NCBI GenBank assembly: GCA_000990565.1
Contig: LBQC01000006.1
Location: forward strand, 1 to 38,472
From: Candidatus Roizmanbacteria bacterium GW2011_GWA2_35_19
Lineage (GTDB): Bacteria > Patescibacteriota > Microgenomatia > UBA1406 > GWC2-37-13
DNA length: 38,472 bases
Direction of reading: 5' to 3'
The position numbers and the translations under genes were made by a program. A model generated the notes under the pieces. That model was not told where the DNA came from. It saw only the letters and a list, made by a program, of their open reading frames with translations, and made no database searches. This document shows positions 34,597-38,472 of the stretch, piece by piece (positions within the stretch are counted from its first letter, which is position 1; every line of letters starts with the position of its first letter).

Positions 34597-36702
34597 CTAA
34601 TCTTCAAGCGTTGATATATCACCCACAGGTTGGCCGAGCTCCTGGGCTTTAAGGACCCGTCTCATTATTTTTCCAGACCTGGTTTTTGGTAGTTTGTCAA
34701 CAAAATCGATTTCATCCGGAGTTGCGATCGGCCCGATTAATTTACGGACGGTCATAACTAGTTCTTTTTTTAACTCTTCAGTCGGCTCAACACCTTGTTT
34801 TAGTATCACAAAAGCCTTAATAGATTCACCTTTAATCTCATGTGGTTTACCGATGACAGCCGCCTCAGCCACTTTAGTATTACTGACAAAAGCAGATTCA
34901 AGCTCAGCCGATCCCAGGCGGTGGCCAGAAACTTTAATAACATCATCATTTCGGCCGACGATCCAAAAGTATCCGTCTGCATCAATTTTGGCGGAATCTC
35001 CAGCAAAATATATAAAATCTTGGAAGTTGGAAGATGGGTTTGGAAACGGGTTAGGAGGCTGGAAATTAGAAATTGGATTTATTTCTGTTTTCTTCTCACT
35101 ATTTTCTTGACCCGCTTCCACACCATCCTTCTGCATTTTTATCTTTTCAAAATAAGTTTCTTTATATCTCGTCGGATTATTATAGACGTCGAGAAACATC
35201 GAAGGCCATGGCTTTTTAATAATTAAGTATCCTTGAGTATCGGGAGGGACTTTTTTTCCATGATCATCGACGACGTCAGCTTCAACCCCAAAGAAAGGCT
35301 TAAAAGCGCTTCCCGGCTTTAAACCTACTGAGGGGACTGGCGTAATCATATGCATTCCGGTTTCAGTCTGCCACCAGGTATCCATTATAGGTAATTTTTC
35401 ACGTCCGACGTGTTTATAAAACCACATCCAAGCTTCAGGATTGATTGGCTCACCAACTGACCCCAATATTTTTAGAGTAGATAAATCATATTTTTTAAGA
35501 TGATCTTCACCAAATTTCATGAGAGCTCGGATCGCTGTTGGCGCGGTATAAAACTTTGTAACTTTATATTTATCGATTAACCTCCACCAGATTTCAATAT
35601 CGGGAAAATCAGGCGTCCCCTCATAGACAAAAGTAGTAATTCCATTTATGAGCGGCCCATAAAGAATATATGAGTGGCCGGTGATCCAGCCAGCGTCAGC
35701 TGTCGACCAGAAGATATCTGATTGATTAGACGATAGTGGATCGATGGTAGAGGATAGGGGTTGAGGATTGAGGTTAGAAGATTGATTTTCTATCTTCAAC
35801 TTTCTATCTTCTACTTCTACCTTCAATTCTCTATTATCTACCGTCGTTCCTTTTATATCAAATACATATTTTAAAGTTGCATAAATCCCGACCATGTAAC
35901 CGCCGTGGCCATGGATTATTCCTTTTGGCTTACCTGTGGTCCCTGATGTATAAAGAACGAATGAGGGATCATTTGACTCCATAATTTGGGTCGAGCAGAG
36001 AGTATCTTGATGAGCAACAAGTTCATGCCACCAAATATCTCGATTTTCTTTCATTTCCACGTCATTTTTTCCATGTTTTATTACAATCACTTTTTCGACC
36101 CGGGGGAGTGATGAAACTACCAAATCAACGGTTTTTTTTGTTTCGATAAATTTTTTACCATATGGATAACCATCGGCACAAATTATTATTTTAGAATCGG
36201 CATCCTCGATCCGATTTTTCAAAGCATCGGCCGAGAAGCCGGAGTAGACGACTGAGTGAACGGCGCCAATTTTAAGACAGCTAAGCATGGCGATAAACTG
36301 CTCGGGGATCCGGGGGAGATAAATAGTGACCTTATCACCTTTTTTAACACCAAGCGACCGCATACCATTTGCAAATTTACAAACTTCATCATTTAGTTGT
36401 TTATAGGTGTATTTCCGGTCTGTCCCATCCTGGGCGACCCAGATAAGGGCTAGTTTTTCCGCAACATCTGTCTTTTGCCAGCGGTCAAGAGCGTTATAAA
36501 CAATGTTGGTTTCCCCGCCTACAAACCAGCGGGCATAAGGGTATTTCCAGTCTAAGACTTTATTCCAAGGCTTAAACCATGAAAGCTCCCGGGCAATATT
36601 TTCCCAGTAAGCTTCAGGGTGTTCAATAGATTCACGATATAATTTTTCGTAATCTTTAGTATAGGAATTTTCAAGGGTTTCCGGTTTCGGATTAATTAAC
36701 AT
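34597..36702 (-). CDS. acs: acetyl-CoA synthetase (AMP-forming) with two repeat-derived inserts
   Basis: 'WFVGGETNIVYNALDRW', 'VLYTSGTTGKPKGIIHGHGGYMVG', 'WWQTETGMHMITPVP', 'KTRSGKIMRRVLK'. Confidence 0.95.
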   Translation of the reverse strand: MLINPKPETLENSYTKDYEKLYRESIEHPEAYWENIARELSWFKPWNKVLDWKYPYARWFVGGETNIVYNALDRWQKTDVAEKLALIWVAQDGTDRKYTYKQLNDEVCKFANGMRSLGVKKGDKVTIYLPRIPEQFIAMLSCLKIGAVHSVVYSGFSADALKNRIEDADSKIIICADGYPYGKKFIETKKTVDLVVSSLPRVEKVIVIKHGKNDVEMKENRDIWWHELVAHQDTLCSTQIMESNDPSFVLYTSGTTGKPKGIIHGHGGYMVGIYATLKYVFDIKGTTVDNRELKVEVEDRKLKIENQSSNLNPQPLSSTIDPLSSNQSDIFWSTADAGWITGHSYILYGPLINGITTFVYEGTPDFPDIEIWWRLIDKYKVTKFYTAPTAIRALMKFGEDHLKKYDLSTLKILGSVGEPINPEAWMWFYKHVGREKLPIMDTWWQTETGMHMITPVPSVGLKPGSAFKPFFGVEADVVDDHGKKVPPDTQGYLIIKKPWPSMFLDVYNNPTRYKETYFEKIKMQKDGVEAGQENSEKKTEINPISNFQPPNPFPNPSSNFQDFIYFAGDSAKIDADGYFWIVGRNDDVIKVSGHRLGSAELESAFVSNTKVAEAAVIGKPHEIKGESIKAFVILKQGVEPTEELKKELVMTVRKLIGPIATPDEIDFVDKLPKTRSGKIMRRVLKAQELGQPVGDISTLED
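35020..35133. repeat. F1-family repeat inside acs
   Basis: gtttggaaacgggttaggaggctgg ... ctattttcttgacccgcttc; encodes GVEAGQENSEKKTEINPISNFQPPNPFPNPSSNFQ. Confidence 0.9.
35729..35845. repeat. F2-family repeat inside acs
   Basis: gacgatag ... ctaccgtc; encodes TTVDNRELKVEVEDRKLKIENQSSNLNPQPLSSTIDPLSS. Confidence 0.9.
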
Positions 36703-36811
36703 AGGTTCATTTTGACGGAAAAAAAATCAAAAAGCAAGGGAAAGTAATAGTAAAAACATACAATTCTTTAAATGAAAAAAGGGGATGTTTAGGAAACAAT
36801 AGATTATCGAA

Positions 36812-38214
36812 TTATTTATTATCCATTCTCTTTAATTGTCTACTTACGGCGGTTAATATTCCATCGAGTTCTTTTTGTGTCATATCAGGGGCAGGAGCTA
36901 TCCTTATAGAATCTTTTCCTGCTCTTAAAAAAATAATATGCTCATTATCCTTCATAAAATTCCAGAATTTTTCACGTTCACCGTTTGACGGAAAACTCCA
37001 AGCAAGATAGCCAGTATCCTCCCTCATTCTAACTTTTTGAAGGATATCTGGATGTACCTCGGAAAGAGTTTGCAATCCTGCGTAGAGCTTATATGATCTT
37101 TCAAATAAATTTTCCCAGAGTTTTTTATCTTGGATTGTTTGCATCACCATCATTCCACTTAACATATCATGCATAGATGAAGTGTGCGTCCCACCCAGTC
37201 GTTGGGGCCCTTTTTCTCTTATAAATTCAGGATTTAATCCTAATTCTTTTATTTTTTCAAGATCATAAACTGATCCATTAGCATGAAAGACCTTTCCGAA
37301 AGTAGTGATATGGGCGTATTTCAAGACCTCTTCAGTGAAGGGAGAGGCTGATCCATCAGGATTTATTGTCCAGGACCGGCCGCTCATCTGCACGTTATCA
37401 ACTATTAGTAATTTACCATTTTTTTGGCAAATTTCATTTAGACGACGTAACGCATTTGGGTTGACGAGTCTTGCCCCACCTTCAGCTTGAAAAGGATATT
37501 CTATAATGACATATGCGTGTTCATCCTGAGCCATTGATCTTTCAACTTGAGCCATTGATTGTTCAAATAATTCTTCAGTACCATTTTCATCAACGGATCC
37601 ATCTTGGTTATAAATTATAATGGGCGCTTCTTCGACTCGGGTAATTTTATTATTCCATTTGTGGCCTGTTTTTTCCTTATTTGATGTTCCATCTGCAGGA
37701 TCATCGTATCGGCCATGAAAAGCCCCTCCAAAAGCTATTCCTTTCAATTGATTTTCTTCAATGGTCTTTCCCTCTTTTAAGTATTTTTCGGCAACAAGAC
37801 CTTTAGCATTGTCAATTGCATCAGCTACTCCCAAAACACCGGCACTTACTGGTAGTACAGTAAAATTCGATTCCTTTTCTTTATCTCCTCTTGAAAAAAA
37901 CTCCTGCATCATCTTTACAAATGAAGCCTGAATCTCAGTTGTAATTTCGGTTGGAGTTGGTTTTTCAAAAGATAAAGCTCCCAAAAAAAGCAAAAGATTA
38001 TTTTCATCAAGTTCTTGATGTTTTTTTGGCCACTGGGGTGCGAATTATTTTCGAGAAAATTTTCATCCTGAGCAAGCGCAATTCTACCTCTCTCCATTAT
38101 CTTTTGAAGCATCGGATTCAAGGAGACGGCAAAGCTTGGAGCAGTTTCAAATAATGGAGGAGCTTCAAATAATGTTCTTACCTCTTTAGGAGTTGCTGTA
38201 ACTGCTTTGGACAT
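36812..38214 (-). CDS. class III PLP aminotransferase, split in two overlapping frames (37915..38214 and 36812..37993)
   Basis: 'GIAFGGAFHGRYDDPADGTS', 'VIIEYPFQAEGGARLVNPNALRRLNEICQKNGKLLIVDNVQMSGR', 'HITTFGKVFHANG' (PLP Lys). The frames join by a -1 shift at A_AAA_AAC (38026-38020). Confidence 0.75.
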
Positions 38215-38241
38215 ATATTAAAAACTACAGACGTTTGGAAT

Positions 38242-38269
38242 ATTGTAACAAAAAGTTATCAGTTGTCAA
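38242..38269 (-). promoter_or_regulatory. promoter upstream of the aminotransferase
   Basis: Minus strand TTGACA (38269-38264), 16-nt spacer, extended -10 TGtTACAAT (TACAAT 38247-38242). Confidence 0.65.
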
Positions 38270-38472
38270 TTATTACCATTCTTGTATAAGTAAGAGAGGT
38301 TATTAAAAACAATGGGGAGGTTGAAAATTAGAATTAGGTTGATATAATAAAGTAATCTATGACTCTAGAAAAATTTGGCGCTGGTATTCCAAACGGTTGA
38401 TATCAAGTTGATTTAGGTTGATAAGAAAGACGAAGCTTAGTACGTAGAAACGACAGAAAGTTGTAATACTTC

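Noticed and set aside
34694-35226. ORFs antisense to acs (34694..35110, 34840..35226)
   Set aside because: Acs is unambiguous on the minus strand; the antisense frames have no recognisable domain.
37523-37565. Tandem 'SMAQVE/RSMAQDE' duplication in the aminotransferase
   Set aside because: A simple short in-frame duplication; noted but no evidence it is more than local slippage.
38281-38472. Possible gene start at the window end (MTLEKFGAGIPNG)
   Set aside because: Frame closes after 13 codons; nothing supportable before the window ends.
1-38472. tRNA or rRNA genes
   Set aside because: No cloverleaf or rRNA-like segments recognised in the intergenic gaps by eye; tRNAscan/Infernal would be decisive.

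Overview
The window looks like a chromosomal segment of a small-genome bacterium, probably CPR/Patescibacteria (Microgenomates-like; inferred from gene content and repeat style). Recognisable genes: O-antigen-ligase/TPR membrane protein, type IV pilin-like protein, four-helix-bundle (23S-IVP-like) protein, a 2540-aa membrane-anchored tail-fibre/S74-like protein with an N-terminal integrase SAM-like domain, a block of secreted surface proteins, PaaX-like regulator, comEA-comEC (ComEC split in two), secE-nusG-rplK-rplA, cytidylate-kinase-like protein, HEPN-like protein, cation P-type ATPase, transketolase, GGDEF and HD-GYP proteins, an S1 trypsin-like protease, acetyl-CoA synthetase and a class III aminotransferase. 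The most striking signal is a set of at least 8 dispersed repeat families, mostly imperfect long hairpins with a purine-rich left arm and pyrimidine-rich right arm, plus short GC-rich palindromes. They fill intergenic gaps and also sit IN FRAME inside conserved enzymes and surface proteins. Homologous inserts recur, in the same reading frame, in unrelated proteins (giant fibre vs acs; tkt vs acs), and several secretion signals or TM helices are themselves encoded by repeat sequence. Three genes (rplA, GGDEF gene, aminotransferase) are broken by frameshifts that a one-nucleotide change at a coding-strand poly-A run would repair, which could be slippage/programmed frameshifting or sequence error. 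All family assignments are from reading the sequence; no database search was run.
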